Assembly (NCBI RefSeq): GCF_900010725.2
Contig: NZ_LR734882.1
Coordinates: 32,798 to 69,124, forward strand
Reading direction: 5' to 3'
Length of the DNA: 36,327 bases
Source of the DNA: Planktothrix serta PCC 8927
Lineage (GTDB): Bacteria; Cyanobacteriota; Cyanobacteriia; Cyanobacteriales; Microcoleaceae
The first letter of the stretch is position 1, and each line of letters starts with the position of its first letter. This document shows, in pieces, positions 24,910 through 33,338 of this stretch. Below the pieces are notes generated by a model. It searched no databases. It was not told the DNA's origin and worked only from the letters and a program-made list of their open reading frames with translations. A program made the position numbers and the translations under genes.

Positions 24910-25296
24910 ATGTCTGTACCCCTAGATTCTATACCCACTATTTTAGCTGTTGACGATAGTACAGTCATGCAAGGACTGGTGCAACAAGCTTTAGGGAAAG
25001 AATACCGTGTCCTGGTCGCAGATAATGCAGTTGATGCTTTATCCTTGATTTACCATGAACAGGTTTCGGTCTTACTTCTGGATGTGGCCATGCCGGGAAT
25101 TGATGGCTTAGAACTCTGTCGCACGGTTCGCAGTATTCCTCAGTTCCAGAATTTACCTATTATTATGTTAACAGCACGCGATGGCGCTTTTGACAAGGTT
25201 CAAGGCCGTCTGGCAGGTGCTACTGAATATCTTACCAAGCCCTTTGATGCTCACAAGTTATCTGAAGTTGTGGGTCAAGTTCTACAATTACAGTAG
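24910..25296 (+). CDS. single-domain response regulator
   Basis: 128 aa, a receiver domain only. The phosphorylation pocket is complete: D15 and D16 (AVDDS), phosphoacceptor D58 (LLLDVAMPG), T88 (IMLTAR) and K110 (YLTKPF). With no output domain it probably acts by protein contact, as CheY or a phosphorelay intermediate do. It is divergent from the multisensor kinase. AAGGA at 24893-24897 precedes the ATG by 12 nt. Confidence 0.93.
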   Translation: MSVPLDSIPTILAVDDSTVMQGLVQQALGKEYRVLVADNAVDALSLIYHEQVSVLLLDVAMPGIDGLELCRTVRSIPQFQNLPIIMLTARDGAFDKVQGRLAGATEYLTKPFDAHKLSEVVGQVLQLQ

Positions 25297-25299
25297 AAA

Positions 25300-25335
25300 G
25301 GGAACAGGGAACAGGGAACAGGGAACAGGGAACAG
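25300..25335. repeat. heptamer array (GGGAACA)n
   Basis: Five copies of GGGAACA directly after the response regulator stop, between convergent genes. Same heptamer as at 16151-16179. Confidence 0.95.
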
Positions 25336-25357
25336 TAATAGTTATTCCCTATTGGCT

Positions 25358-26821
25358 TTAAAAAAAGTTAAATTGTTCTTCTGTAATTCGATTGGCTTCA
25401 TACAGAGTTTCTGCTATTTCTGAAAGGGTTAAAACAGCATGAGCATGATAATGATTCTCTTTTAATCGTTCTTTAACACCTCGTTCATGATCAATTAAAA
25501 CCACAATATCCTCAACTTTTAAGCCCGCAGATTTTAGTTTTTCAGCCCCTTTAATTACACTATTTCCCGTAATTAAAATATCATCGACAACAACAATGGT
25601 TTCTCCCGGTTGAAAATGCCCTTCAATTAATCGTCCAGCACCATAAGCTTTAACTTCTTTGCGAGGAAAGATCATCGGACGTTGTAACCGTAAGGATAAC
25701 CCCGTCGCAGTCGGTAAAGAGCCGTAAGGGATACCCGCAATTCGATCAAAGGTTAAGGTTTCTAATATTTCTCCATAGGCTCCTACAATTTGATGGAAAA
25801 TTTGCGGAGTTGAAATAATTCGTCTCAAGTCAATATAATAGGGAAAAGTTTCTCCCGATGCTTGAACATGATCACCAAAAATAATACAACCAATATCATA
25901 GAGTTGTAAAATTAAATCTCGATGGGGTTGATGTCTTAAAAAACAAACATCTGGCAACCATAAATCGCAAGTTGGATTTCCTTGAATTACTCGTTGTCGT
26001 TCTTGATTAATTTGCTCTTGTAATTCTTTTATACCCTCTTTAAGGTTATCTTGTTCTAACAATTGAGGAGGGACAGGTAATAATAATCCCTCTCCATTTA
26101 AACTTAATCCGGCGGATAAAATTTGGGTTAAATCATCTAAATCTGTTAAATCATTTTCTTCAGCTACATCCCCTTGTAATAAAATTAATCGCTCCGGTGC
26201 AGCTTGACGAATTTTTGCTAACATATCCGGCACCATTCCCACTTCTAAACCTAATTGTTCAGAAGTTCCCCAGGTTTGAGAAGTATTGACTAATTCTAAA
26301 TATAAAGGTTTATCCGGTTGGGGATATTCTTGGATAATTGAAGCCGAAGGATTTGCGGTTGCACATAAAATAAATACAGCTTTATCAGGATAGACTAAAA
26401 ACGGCGCAACTTGATCTAATCCCGCATAAGGAGTTAGGGTACAAGCATCAAATTTTAAGTCTTCAAATACAAAACGAGCAAAGACGGTACTTGAATTCAA
26501 ATCACTGTGTTTTGCATCTAAAATCGTCGGAATATTAGGAGGAATGAATTGTAAGGTTTTTTCTAATAATTTTAAACCCGGAATTCCTAAAGTTAAATAA
26601 AACCCAAGCGAGAGTTTATAAGCACAGACAAGTTCTGAGGTTTCACGGATAACAAAATGGAGCCATTCTTGCCATTGCTCAATACTATCAGTGCAATTAC
26701 TCTCAATTCCTCCACAGTTTTCAGTATCAAAAATATGGCTATCGGGATCGGGTTCTAAAGCCACATAAAGTAAGCTATTTTGATGCTCAATTGCTGCTAA
26801 TAATTTATCAAAAAAGTTCAT
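25358..26821 (-). CDS. pyrFE: fused OMP decarboxylase / orotate phosphoribosyltransferase
   Basis: 487 aa from the ATG at 26821, which gives MNFFDKLLAAIEHQNSLLYVALEPD, the usual PyrF start; an in-frame extension to 26938 is low-complexity and repeat-derived. Residues 1-~270 are orotidine-5'-phosphate decarboxylase of the long bacterial type (LYVALEPDPD, LDAKHSDLN, catalytic Lys/Asp in DAKHSD). Residues ~290-487 are orotate phosphoribosyltransferase with the PRPP loop TIVVVDDILITGNS. The fusion joins the last two steps of UMP synthesis, in pyrF-pyrE order, opposite to the eukaryotic UMP synthase order. This arrangement is common in cyanobacteria. Confidence 0.94.
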   Translation of the reverse strand: MNFFDKLLAAIEHQNSLLYVALEPDPDSHIFDTENCGGIESNCTDSIEQWQEWLHFVIRETSELVCAYKLSLGFYLTLGIPGLKLLEKTLQFIPPNIPTILDAKHSDLNSSTVFARFVFEDLKFDACTLTPYAGLDQVAPFLVYPDKAVFILCATANPSASIIQEYPQPDKPLYLELVNTSQTWGTSEQLGLEVGMVPDMLAKIRQAAPERLILLQGDVAEENDLTDLDDLTQILSAGLSLNGEGLLLPVPPQLLEQDNLKEGIKELQEQINQERQRVIQGNPTCDLWLPDVCFLRHQPHRDLILQLYDIGCIIFGDHVQASGETFPYYIDLRRIISTPQIFHQIVGAYGEILETLTFDRIAGIPYGSLPTATGLSLRLQRPMIFPRKEVKAYGAGRLIEGHFQPGETIVVVDDILITGNSVIKGAEKLKSAGLKVEDIVVLIDHERGVKERLKENHYHAHAVLTLSEIAETLYEANRITEEQFNFF

Positions 26822-27336
26822 TGTTAACTGTTGTATGTTGACGGTTGACGGTCGATAGGGGATTAATGAATAGTTGTTTAAACAGAGTCTAGTTCCCTGG
26901 GTATCGGGATTTAGACCTGTTTTATTCACTTTTTTCACTTTTTGTCACTTTATTCTGCCTGAATCGTCACTTTTTGGCAACTTTTATTCACCTGATAGGG
27001 TGGTAGTCTATTGCCATGATCAAATTTGTTCGACAACAGTTGACTTTTGGACATCGCACCGAGTCTTTCACCAAAATATACCCATGCTGTGGAGTTTTTT
27101 TGAGACAGGGGCGAGGTTTACAATTTGCAACTAGGTAAGAAGCCGGGTTTTTCCCAAAGATCACTAAGGGAAATCCAACCCTTAACCAGAGAAAACATTC
27201 CCTAATTTTCATGGATTTCTACGCAATCAAACTTAACGATTAATCTGAGGAGAATAATATCGCATTTTTACTATTAACCTGTATTCAAACCATAAAATTG
27301 ATGAGAGGTTAAAAAATGCGATCGCCTGAGAATAGA
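26822..27336. other. gene-free stretch with short repeats
   Basis: Holds GGTTGAC-type heptamers (26838-26855), several CACTTTTT repeats at about 26928-26980, and otherwise AT-rich sequence. Short open frames here have no recognisable product. No RNA gene was identified. Confidence 0.6.
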
Positions 27337-27508
27337 GGGCGGGTTTAGGGAGATAATTACTGATCATTAAAGATGGTATCGGAACCCGCCCCTACGGTGG
27401 AATTGTTAATTATTTAGCCAATGCGATCGCATTCTTCCAACAATAAAATGTAGGGGCGGGTTCTGTAATAATATTCAATTCTGATCAATAACCTTGCTAA
27501 ACCCGCCC
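27337..27508. mobile_element. MITE-like element, copy A
   Basis: Terminal inverted repeats GGGCGGGTTTAG (27337-27348) and CTAAACCCGCCC (27497-27508) are perfect over 12 bp. Inner inverted blocks AACCCGCCCCTACGG and GTAGGGGCGGGTT add a second stem. No open reading frame. A related copy lies at 28120-28289 in the same orientation. Confidence 0.75.
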
Positions 27509-27541
27509 TTCTTCTTCTTAATAGCGATCGCCCTTACCTTC

Positions 27542-27799
27542 TTATTTATAAACATCTCCACGCGACCCAATCTTAGTAACAAAATAAACTTTATTCTCAT
27601 TATCAATTATAAAAATCACCCGATAATCTCCCACTCTCAAGCACCAGTCATTTCGACCTTTTAGGGGTTTAATATCAACCAAGGTTCGATCAGCTAATAG
27701 TAACTTTAAAGCCCGGATAATCCGTTCTTAATTCTCAACAGAAAGACGCTTTAAATATCTTTCTGCTGGATTAGAAATTGTTAAATCCCAATCAATCAA
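27542..27799 (-). pseudogene. RelE/ParE toxin gene with one in-frame stop
   Basis: Reading minus strand from TTG at 27797-27799 gives LIDWDLTISNPAERYLKRLS, VEN, then TAA at 27728-27730 (codon 24), then ERIIRALKLLLADRTLVDIK, PLKGRNDWCLRVGDYRVIFI and ending FVTKIGSRGDVYK plus stop. The RelE/ParE core LKGRNDWCLRVGDYRV and the C-terminal GSRGDVYK are intact. Everything else is in one frame, so a single CAA-to-TAA type change would explain the loss. It overlaps the antitoxin by 8 bp, the normal TA layout. Confidence 0.85.
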
Positions 27800-28037
27800 G
27801 TTCCCTCCCAAATAATTCTAGCTCTACTTGTTTTAATGACTTACCTAGATCCCGCCCAGCCAAATAATCAGCTAAAGCCGCTTCACTTTCAGCTATTTCG
27901 TTAGCCGGGATGACTTCATCAGTCTCCTCAACTTCTACCCCTTGACTAACTATTTTTTGTAAGTCTTTGAGTAACTGAAATTGGTCAATTATGCTTAAAC
28001 TTTGTGCTTGCTTAAGTACCTCGTTATAAGTTGGCAT
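27792..28037 (-). CDS. antitoxin of the broken RelE-type module
   Basis: 81 aa. Helical N-terminus YNEVLKQAQSLSIIDQFQLL, acidic middle GVEVEETDEVI and a C-terminal ALADYLAGRDLGKSLKQVEL resembling antitoxins that precede RelE/ParE toxins in cyanobacteria. The gene is intact while its partner toxin carries a stop codon. No clear ribosome site. A 24-bp palindrome lies 23 bp upstream of the start. Confidence 0.8.
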   Translation of the reverse strand: MPTYNEVLKQAQSLSIIDQFQLLKDLQKIVSQGVEVEETDEVIPANEIAESEAALADYLAGRDLGKSLKQVELELFGRELD

Positions 28038-28059
28038 AGCTTTTTTGCCTACATAAAGG

Positions 28060-28083
28060 TTACTATACTATAGTATATAGTAA
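28060..28083. promoter_or_regulatory. operator-like palindrome of the TA module
   Basis: TTACTATA (28060-28067) and TATAGTAA (28076-28083) are exact inverse arms flanking CTATAGTA, upstream of the antitoxin start. The AT-rich core also offers -10-like sequence on the minus strand. Autorepression by the antitoxin is the usual arrangement in such modules. Confidence 0.6.
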
Positions 28084-28119
28084 TCAACAATTTTTGTCAA
28101 GATAATCTCAGAATAGGAA

Positions 28120-28289
28120 GCGGGTTTAGGGAGATAATTACTAATAATTAAAGAGGGTCTCAGAACTCGCCCCTACGGTGGAATTGTTAATTATTTAGCC
28201 AATGCGATCACGGTTTTTTCAACAACAAATTGTAGGGATGGGTTCTGTAATTATATTCAACTTTCAGCAATATTAATTATAGAACCCGC
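28120..28289. mobile_element. MITE-like element, copy B
   Basis: Aligned with copy A at a constant offset of 781 bp (GGGTTTAGGG at 27341 and 28122; AATTGTTAA at 27401 and 28182). Ends GCGGGTT (28120-28126) and AACCCGC (28283-28289). More diverged than copy A. With copy A it brackets the TA module at 27542-28037. The remaining gap to the GH57 stop holds a GGTCAAC heptamer run at about 28335-28355. Confidence 0.7.
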
Positions 28290-28350
28290 TCATCTTAGAA
28301 ACAATCGCTCCTATATAAACCATTAAAGGTTAACTGTCAACGGTCAACGG

Positions 28351-31077
28351 TCAACCTAAAAGGTTTAACCATTCTTGAACATTAATACCAAGGGTTTTGC
28401 CTAATTGTAAAAGTTGACGGATTTGGGGTAGTTGCCAAGTCGTGTTTTCCGATGCAATTTCAACAGCAAAAATAGTATCTGAATGACTATTTTTGGGCAA
28501 TTCTATCTGAGTTTTATGATGATTTCGTTGTAAATATCCCCAACATAACGGGATAATATGGGTCTTCAAATATTGGAAATAAAATTCCTGAGCTTGATTG
28601 AGAGAAATGCCTAAATTCAATTCATAACTGAGTTGAATTAACCGTTGTAAATTCTCTAAATCTTCTTCAATGGTAGTTAGATCACTATCCTCTAACCGTC
28701 GCCACAGCGATTGCACAATTAACCGTTCAAAAACCTCTTTTACCTCGGAATGGTGTAGCCGACATCGTAATAATTGTGCTTCTTTAGCGATCGCTTCTAA
28801 TTCTCCTAAATGATTAAAACTTAATCGTCCTTCACTACTTTCAGATTCTAAGGCTCGAACACTGCTTAAAAAACGATTTCCTAACGTCACTTCTGTCGCC
28901 ACTTGTAACTCAGGAGGAACGGCTAATTGATCTCGATGAAATGCCATCATAATTCCATAATTATCCCGATAAACCTGAGTATATAATTGATCTAAACGAG
29001 TTAAGGTTTCCTGGCACAATAATCCCATAATTCGCTGTCGTTCTTCGGGAAATAAATCGCGTAAACTAAAGGCATTATCCCCAAAATTCTGCACTAACCG
29101 TAAAATCAAATGAGCCGCACTGGCTTCTTGTAAGGCTTCAAATAATCGATGTTTTAAGTCAAAATAAGCTTGTCGTCCGCTAAACGGTTGAAGACAGCAA
29201 TGGAAATCCCAACCTCCTAAATGTAAAACCGCAAATACAAAATGAGTTTGTTCGCGTGTAATTTCAGAGATCAATAGAACTTCACCCACGGCTAGGCTTA
29301 AAGAACCCATGCGCTGGATTTGATAGTCTAATTGTTGGGCATTATAACAATACAGTTGTTGCTCTTTTTGGTACGTTGTAAACAAGGATGTAATCGCATA
29401 ATGAGCCGCCACTTGTTTTAAACTGACTCGCGCCGTTGCAACTAATTGCCGATAAACTTCATCCCCAGTTTTAAATAATTCAACGTTACTCGGTGCTAAG
29501 GCTAAATTAAAGATAAATTCCGCTTCTAATTCCACCCCAGCAACTTCTTCGGCTAATTCAATGGCGTGACTAGCATAGCGTAAAATTTGGGTACCTTCGG
29601 GTCGAGATAATTCTTCAAAAAACCAGCCACAACTGGTAAACATTAATAGACTATGACGCTGCATTTCTAACAGTCGTAAAGCGTCTACTTGCTCGGAATA
29701 AGTTAAATTATGGGTTTGATGTTGGGCAAAAAAATCATTCACATTGGCATCGGAACGATCTCGGATCACCTGAATATAATTATCTCTGGCAACCCAAGGA
29801 TCATTAAAGAATTGACGACCATATTTGTCATATATTTCAATTAAGCGATCGCGTAACCCATTTAACGTATTGCGTAGGGGACGACGCCATTGTTGATGCC
29901 ATCCTCCTCCGCTTGCACAACCGCAGTCGTCTTGCCATCGGGCCACCCCATGACTACAACTCCAAGCGGTCAGGGGTTTAAGTTCCACTTCCCAAGTTGG
30001 AGAATGCAAACTTAAATAATGGCCAAAATTCGTTACTGTCCATCCCTGTTGGGGAAATTCTTCCACAAAAGCATAGGCCAGACATTTTTCGGTTCCCCGC
30101 TTATGGTGGCCAAAGGTTTCGCCATCGGTGGCCACAGAAATTAATTGTGTTGGACGATCATCTCCCCGCACCGCTTGACTAATGCGTCCTGATAGGTGCC
30201 CAGAACTATTCAAAACATCATTAAACCCCATATCACGGGAGATGGGGCCATCATAAAAGAAAATATCAATATAACGAGAGTCGTCTTTTGCACCCGTCTG
30301 ATCTTGGAGATAAAAACGATAGGGACGGGTGGCATCAATTTGACCCTCCCCCACTTCCTGCCATTCGGGTTCGGGACAATCCCCAGTGGGGAATGGCCGA
30401 CAGCGTTGGGCTTGGGAGGGGGCTAAAATGGTAAATTTAATTCCTTCATTGATTAATACTTCTAGAGTGGCATAGTCTACGGCCGTTTCTGCTAACCAGA
30501 GCCCTTCAGGATCACGGGACATACGAGAACGAAAATCGGCTTTTGCCCAACGAATTTGGGTATATTTATCCCGTTCATTCGCTAAGGGCATAATAATATG
30601 GTTATAGACCTGGGCGATCGCATTTCCATGTCCATTTAAGCGTTGACTACTGTTGCGATCGGCTTCCAGAATTTTTTGATAGACAGATTGGTCACACCGT
30701 TCTAACCAATTCATCAAGGTAGGGCCAATATTAAAGCTTAAATATTCATAATTATTAATGATTCCTACCACTTCTCCGCGATCATTGAGGATGCGGGCAA
30801 AGGCATTTGGACGATAACATTCATGATGAATACGTTCATTCCAGTTATGGAAAGGCGCTGCACTGGATTGACGTTCAATCACGTTCAGATAGGGATTTTC
30901 ACGCGGAGGCTGATAAAAATGTCCATGAATGGTGACATAAACTCCGGTGGCGGTTTGTAGCGGATCAAATTCAGGAGAATGAACAGTTTTAGTCGGGGTT
31001 TGAGTAGATGCTGACAAAACAATATTCAGGTTGGCGTCAGCAATTTCTAAAGCCTGAGACTGAGAAGTAAAAACCAT
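28351..31077 (-). CDS. GH57/DUF3536 glycoside hydrolase-like protein
   Basis: 908 aa. The N-terminal half is a GH57 barrel: VTIHGHFYQPPRENP (51-62), NNYEYLSFNIGPTL, GLWLAETAVD with candidate nucleophile E197, and SVATDGETFGHHKRG with candidate acid D318. The C-terminal ~400 residues are the DUF3536 helical region typical of this long cyanobacterial subtype. GH57 enzymes act on alpha-glucans (amylase, glucanotransferase, branching), so a role in glycogen metabolism is likely; the exact reaction is not known to me for the DUF3536 subtype. No signal peptide. It has no operon partner. Confidence 0.92.
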   Translation of the reverse strand: MVFTSQSQALEIADANLNIVLSASTQTPTKTVHSPEFDPLQTATGVYVTIHGHFYQPPRENPYLNVIERQSSAAPFHNWNERIHHECYRPNAFARILNDRGEVVGIINNYEYLSFNIGPTLMNWLERCDQSVYQKILEADRNSSQRLNGHGNAIAQVYNHIIMPLANERDKYTQIRWAKADFRSRMSRDPEGLWLAETAVDYATLEVLINEGIKFTILAPSQAQRCRPFPTGDCPEPEWQEVGEGQIDATRPYRFYLQDQTGAKDDSRYIDIFFYDGPISRDMGFNDVLNSSGHLSGRISQAVRGDDRPTQLISVATDGETFGHHKRGTEKCLAYAFVEEFPQQGWTVTNFGHYLSLHSPTWEVELKPLTAWSCSHGVARWQDDCGCASGGGWHQQWRRPLRNTLNGLRDRLIEIYDKYGRQFFNDPWVARDNYIQVIRDRSDANVNDFFAQHQTHNLTYSEQVDALRLLEMQRHSLLMFTSCGWFFEELSRPEGTQILRYASHAIELAEEVAGVELEAEFIFNLALAPSNVELFKTGDEVYRQLVATARVSLKQVAAHYAITSLFTTYQKEQQLYCYNAQQLDYQIQRMGSLSLAVGEVLLISEITREQTHFVFAVLHLGGWDFHCCLQPFSGRQAYFDLKHRLFEALQEASAAHLILRLVQNFGDNAFSLRDLFPEERQRIMGLLCQETLTRLDQLYTQVYRDNYGIMMAFHRDQLAVPPELQVATEVTLGNRFLSSVRALESESSEGRLSFNHLGELEAIAKEAQLLRCRLHHSEVKEVFERLIVQSLWRRLEDSDLTTIEEDLENLQRLIQLSYELNLGISLNQAQEFYFQYLKTHIIPLCWGYLQRNHHKTQIELPKNSHSDTIFAVEIASENTTWQLPQIRQLLQLGKTLGINVQEWLNLLG

Positions 31078-31572
31078 GAAACTGTTATCCTATAAGGTGA
31101 AAACAACAAAAAAAATGCGAATAAAAGCCTTAATTTTGGTCTGATTCAAGAACAATTAGCAAAGACGACTTGGCTCAAGATTCTAGTATAAACATAGCAA
31201 TGCTATTAGGACACAGGGAACCAAAAATAGAGCTTTTTAAGCATTATTTCGGGAGTAAATAAAGTCTGTTCATGGGTTCTGATGATATACAATTTGAAGA
31301 GACAGTTGTGAAACTTTAGGATAAAATTTTGCCGGATGTGATTGTATGATAATTAAAATCGCAAGGTCTGGCAAGTTAAGTTAAAAAATTTAATATTTGT
31401 TTATATTGCTTTGCAGAAGTGATAAATTCTGTAATCATTTCTAATGCTCATTGCTCGCATTTTAAACGGATCTTAGGAAATCGTTCTTAATCGTAGAAAT
31501 CAATAGTAGGATCAAAAGGAATAGTGATTATGTGCAAATCCTGACTTTTATCCATTTTTGAATTGTTGAAGT
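31078..31572. other. AT-rich gene-free stretch
   Basis: About 500 bp between the GH57 start and the orphan IS right end. No open frame with recognisable product, no tRNA. It probably holds the GH57 promoter and possibly the decayed body of the IS element whose right end follows. Confidence 0.5.
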
Positions 31573-31612
31573 AGATGAAATCCCCGCCCGTTCACGGCAG
31601 GGAGGATGTCAA
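31573..31612 (+). mobile_element. second orphan IS200/IS605-type right end
   Basis: TAGATGAAATC, then a stem CCCGCC/GGC-A-GGG with loop CGTTCAC, then AGGATGTCAAG. It matches the orphan end at 4671-4710 (TAGATGGAATC ... GGATGTCAA) and the TnpB right end at 35531-35583, including an extra base in the 3' arm as in the TnpB copy. It ends 15 bp before the cax start. Confidence 0.65.
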
Positions 31613-31627
31613 GTTCCCATATTTGTT

Positions 31628-32752
31628 GTGAATTCCATGTTAAATACCAAAACTCTGCTGTCAGCACTGTTAATTTTTATCCCGATTTCGATTGCGGCTC
31701 ACTTTTTAGAGTGGGGATCAACCGTTGTATTTGTCACCTCAGCGTTAGCGATTATTCCTCTAGCGGGTTGGATGGGAACGGCCACAGAAGAAATTGCTGT
31801 TGTGCTTGGCCCCAATTTGGGCGGGTTATTAAATGCCACCTTTGGTAATGCGACTGAATTGATTATTGGGGTTGTTGCCCTCAAAGCTGGATTAATTGAT
31901 GTGGTCAAATCCAGTTTGGTCGGATCAATTATGGGAAACCTGCTTTTAGTCATGGGGTTATCCATGTTTTTAGGGGGTTTGCGCTTCAAAGAGCAACAAT
32001 TCCAGCCCGTGATTGCCCGTTTGAATGCCTCGGCGATGAATTTAGCCGTAATTGCTATGTTAGTGCCAACCGCAGTAGATATTACCTCCATTGGCATTGA
32101 GGAATCGACCATGCAAACCCTCTCGGCTGCGGTGGCGGTGGTTTTGATTACGGTTTATATCCTCACCCTGCTGTTTTCGATGAAAACCCATTCCTATTTA
32201 TATGATGTGGGAGTTGCTGAAAATGATGCTGATGGACAAATCAGCCCAGAAGAAGTCGGACATGAGGCGGAAAAGGTTAATTTAAAGCTGTGGATTGGTG
32301 TTCTGTTGTTGGCTACGCTGACTGTAGCCTTTGAATCGGAATTATTAGTCGATACGTTAGAGGAAGCTACTTCTAGTCTGGGACTCACCGCACTGTTTAC
32401 TGGGGTAATTTTAGTTCCGATTATTGGAAACGCAGCCGAACACGCGACGGCCGTTACCGTTGCCATGAAGGATAAAATGGATTTATCCGTATCGGTGGCG
32501 TTGGGTTCGAGCTTACAAATTGCTTTATTTGTCGCCCCAGTGTTAGTGTTGGCCGGATGGATATTAGGTCAGCCGATGGATTTGAATTTTAACCCCTTTG
32601 AATTAATCGCTGTTGCTGTTTCTGTGTTAATTGCCAACTCCGTCAGTTCTGATGGTCGTTCTGATTGGTTGGAGGGGATTTTACTCTTGGCGGCTTATAC
32701 CGTACTCGGTATTGCGTTTTACTTCCATCCGATTATTGACGGAATTGGATGA
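31628..32752 (+). CDS. cax: Ca2+/H+ antiporter
   Basis: 374 aa from GTG at 31628, or 371 from ATG at 31637, which gives MLNTKTLLSALLIFIP and is equally plausible; neither has a clear ribosome site. About 11 membrane helices. The two CaCA signature repeats are clear: FGNATELIIGVVALKAG and GNAAEHATAVTVAMKDKMD followed by LGSSLQIALFV. An acidic loop (ENDADGQISPEEVGHEAE) separates the halves, as in Cax proteins. It exports Ca2+ in exchange for protons. The start lies 15-24 bp after an IS right end, which may have replaced the native leader. Confidence 0.94.
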   Translation: MNSMLNTKTLLSALLIFIPISIAAHFLEWGSTVVFVTSALAIIPLAGWMGTATEEIAVVLGPNLGGLLNATFGNATELIIGVVALKAGLIDVVKSSLVGSIMGNLLLVMGLSMFLGGLRFKEQQFQPVIARLNASAMNLAVIAMLVPTAVDITSIGIEESTMQTLSAAVAVVLITVYILTLLFSMKTHSYLYDVGVAENDADGQISPEEVGHEAEKVNLKLWIGVLLLATLTVAFESELLVDTLEEATSSLGLTALFTGVILVPIIGNAAEHATAVTVAMKDKMDLSVSVALGSSLQIALFVAPVLVLAGWILGQPMDLNFNPFELIAVAVSVLIANSVSSDGRSDWLEGILLLAAYTVLGIAFYFHPIIDGIG

Positions 32753-32820
32753 GCGGGGAATTTATTCAAGAAGTCAATATCTTAAAAGTTAAGGTAACAT
32801 TGATACAGGTTTTGAATTCG

Positions 32821-33126
32821 GTGTAACTAGACAAAGTAAAAACCTGGCTAAATTTGTTGGGTGCATTTCATCCCTAACGGTATGGAAGTCTAGGAAAGCC
32901 AAATTTAAAAAAAACCTAACCAATGTTTTAAATCTTGGAAAAGCTAGGGATAGACAGTCCCAAAGCCTGCCTTCATGAAAATGGGGGTAACGCTTCTGGA
33001 GAGTTGACCTCTACTTTTGGAGGAGCAATCCTGTTAAAGCAAGTTGATTCGTCGAAAGAAGAATGGAAGTGTCTAAAGACGCGGAAAGTGTCAAAGTGGA
33101 ATTAGTCACCAGGAGAGAAGACAACA
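32821..33126 (+). ncRNA. structured RNA region, possible group II intron domain I fragment
   Basis: Begins GTGTAACTAGAC, close to the GUGYG 5' intron consensus. Stems: CTAGAC/GTCTAG (32827-32832 with 32888-32893) enclosing GTTGGG/CCTAAC (32856-32861 with 32873-32878); GGGA/TCCC near 32947-32961; CCTC/GAGG near 33010-33025; GTGTC-TAAA-GACGC (33069-33082), then GCGGAAAGTGTCAAAG. The phrases ACGGTATGGAAGTCTAGGAA and GTCTAAAGACGCGGAA feel like cyanobacterial group II intron domain I. No domain V, no reverse transcriptase and no 3' end are present, so it would be a truncated remnant. The rest of the 586-bp gap holds only a heptamer array and the kinase leader. Confidence 0.4.
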
Positions 33127-33130
33127 GGAT

Positions 33131-33155
33131 CTGGGGTCTGGGGTCTGGGGTCTGG
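33131..33155. repeat. heptamer array (CTGGGGT)n
   Basis: Three CTGGGGT units plus CTGG, placed just after the possible intron fragment and 184 bp before the kinase start. Confidence 0.95.
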
Positions 33156-33338
33156 AATATAGAGGTACACCAGATAGGTTAGAACAGGCGTAAAGTTTTT
33201 AATTTTAATGCCAAATTTATAACTTTTACGGCTTCCCTTAAACTGTACATCTTTACTTTTACCCCACACTAACTTGATCGCATAACTTTTTTCTTCCTTT
33301 CCTCTAAATTTGCAACCTAGATCTGGGTTCTCGCTTCT

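Noticed and set aside
26822-26938. Longer N-terminus for the PyrF-PyrE fusion
   Set aside because: The extra 39 residues come from heptamer-repeat DNA and are absent from the family; the ATG at 26821 gives the normal start.
26988-27212. 74-aa minus-strand ORF
   Set aside because: Low-complexity, Cys-rich translation without recognisable pattern or ribosome site; overlaps another short frame.
31606-31848. 80-aa ORF overlapping the cax start
   Set aside because: Out of frame with the clearly conserved Cax protein; a shadow.
32821-33126. OMEGA/HEARO-type RNA of an IscB element
   Set aside because: No IscB gene or HNH motif adjoins it, and I could not match the consensus; a group II intron fragment fits the stems better, though still unproven.
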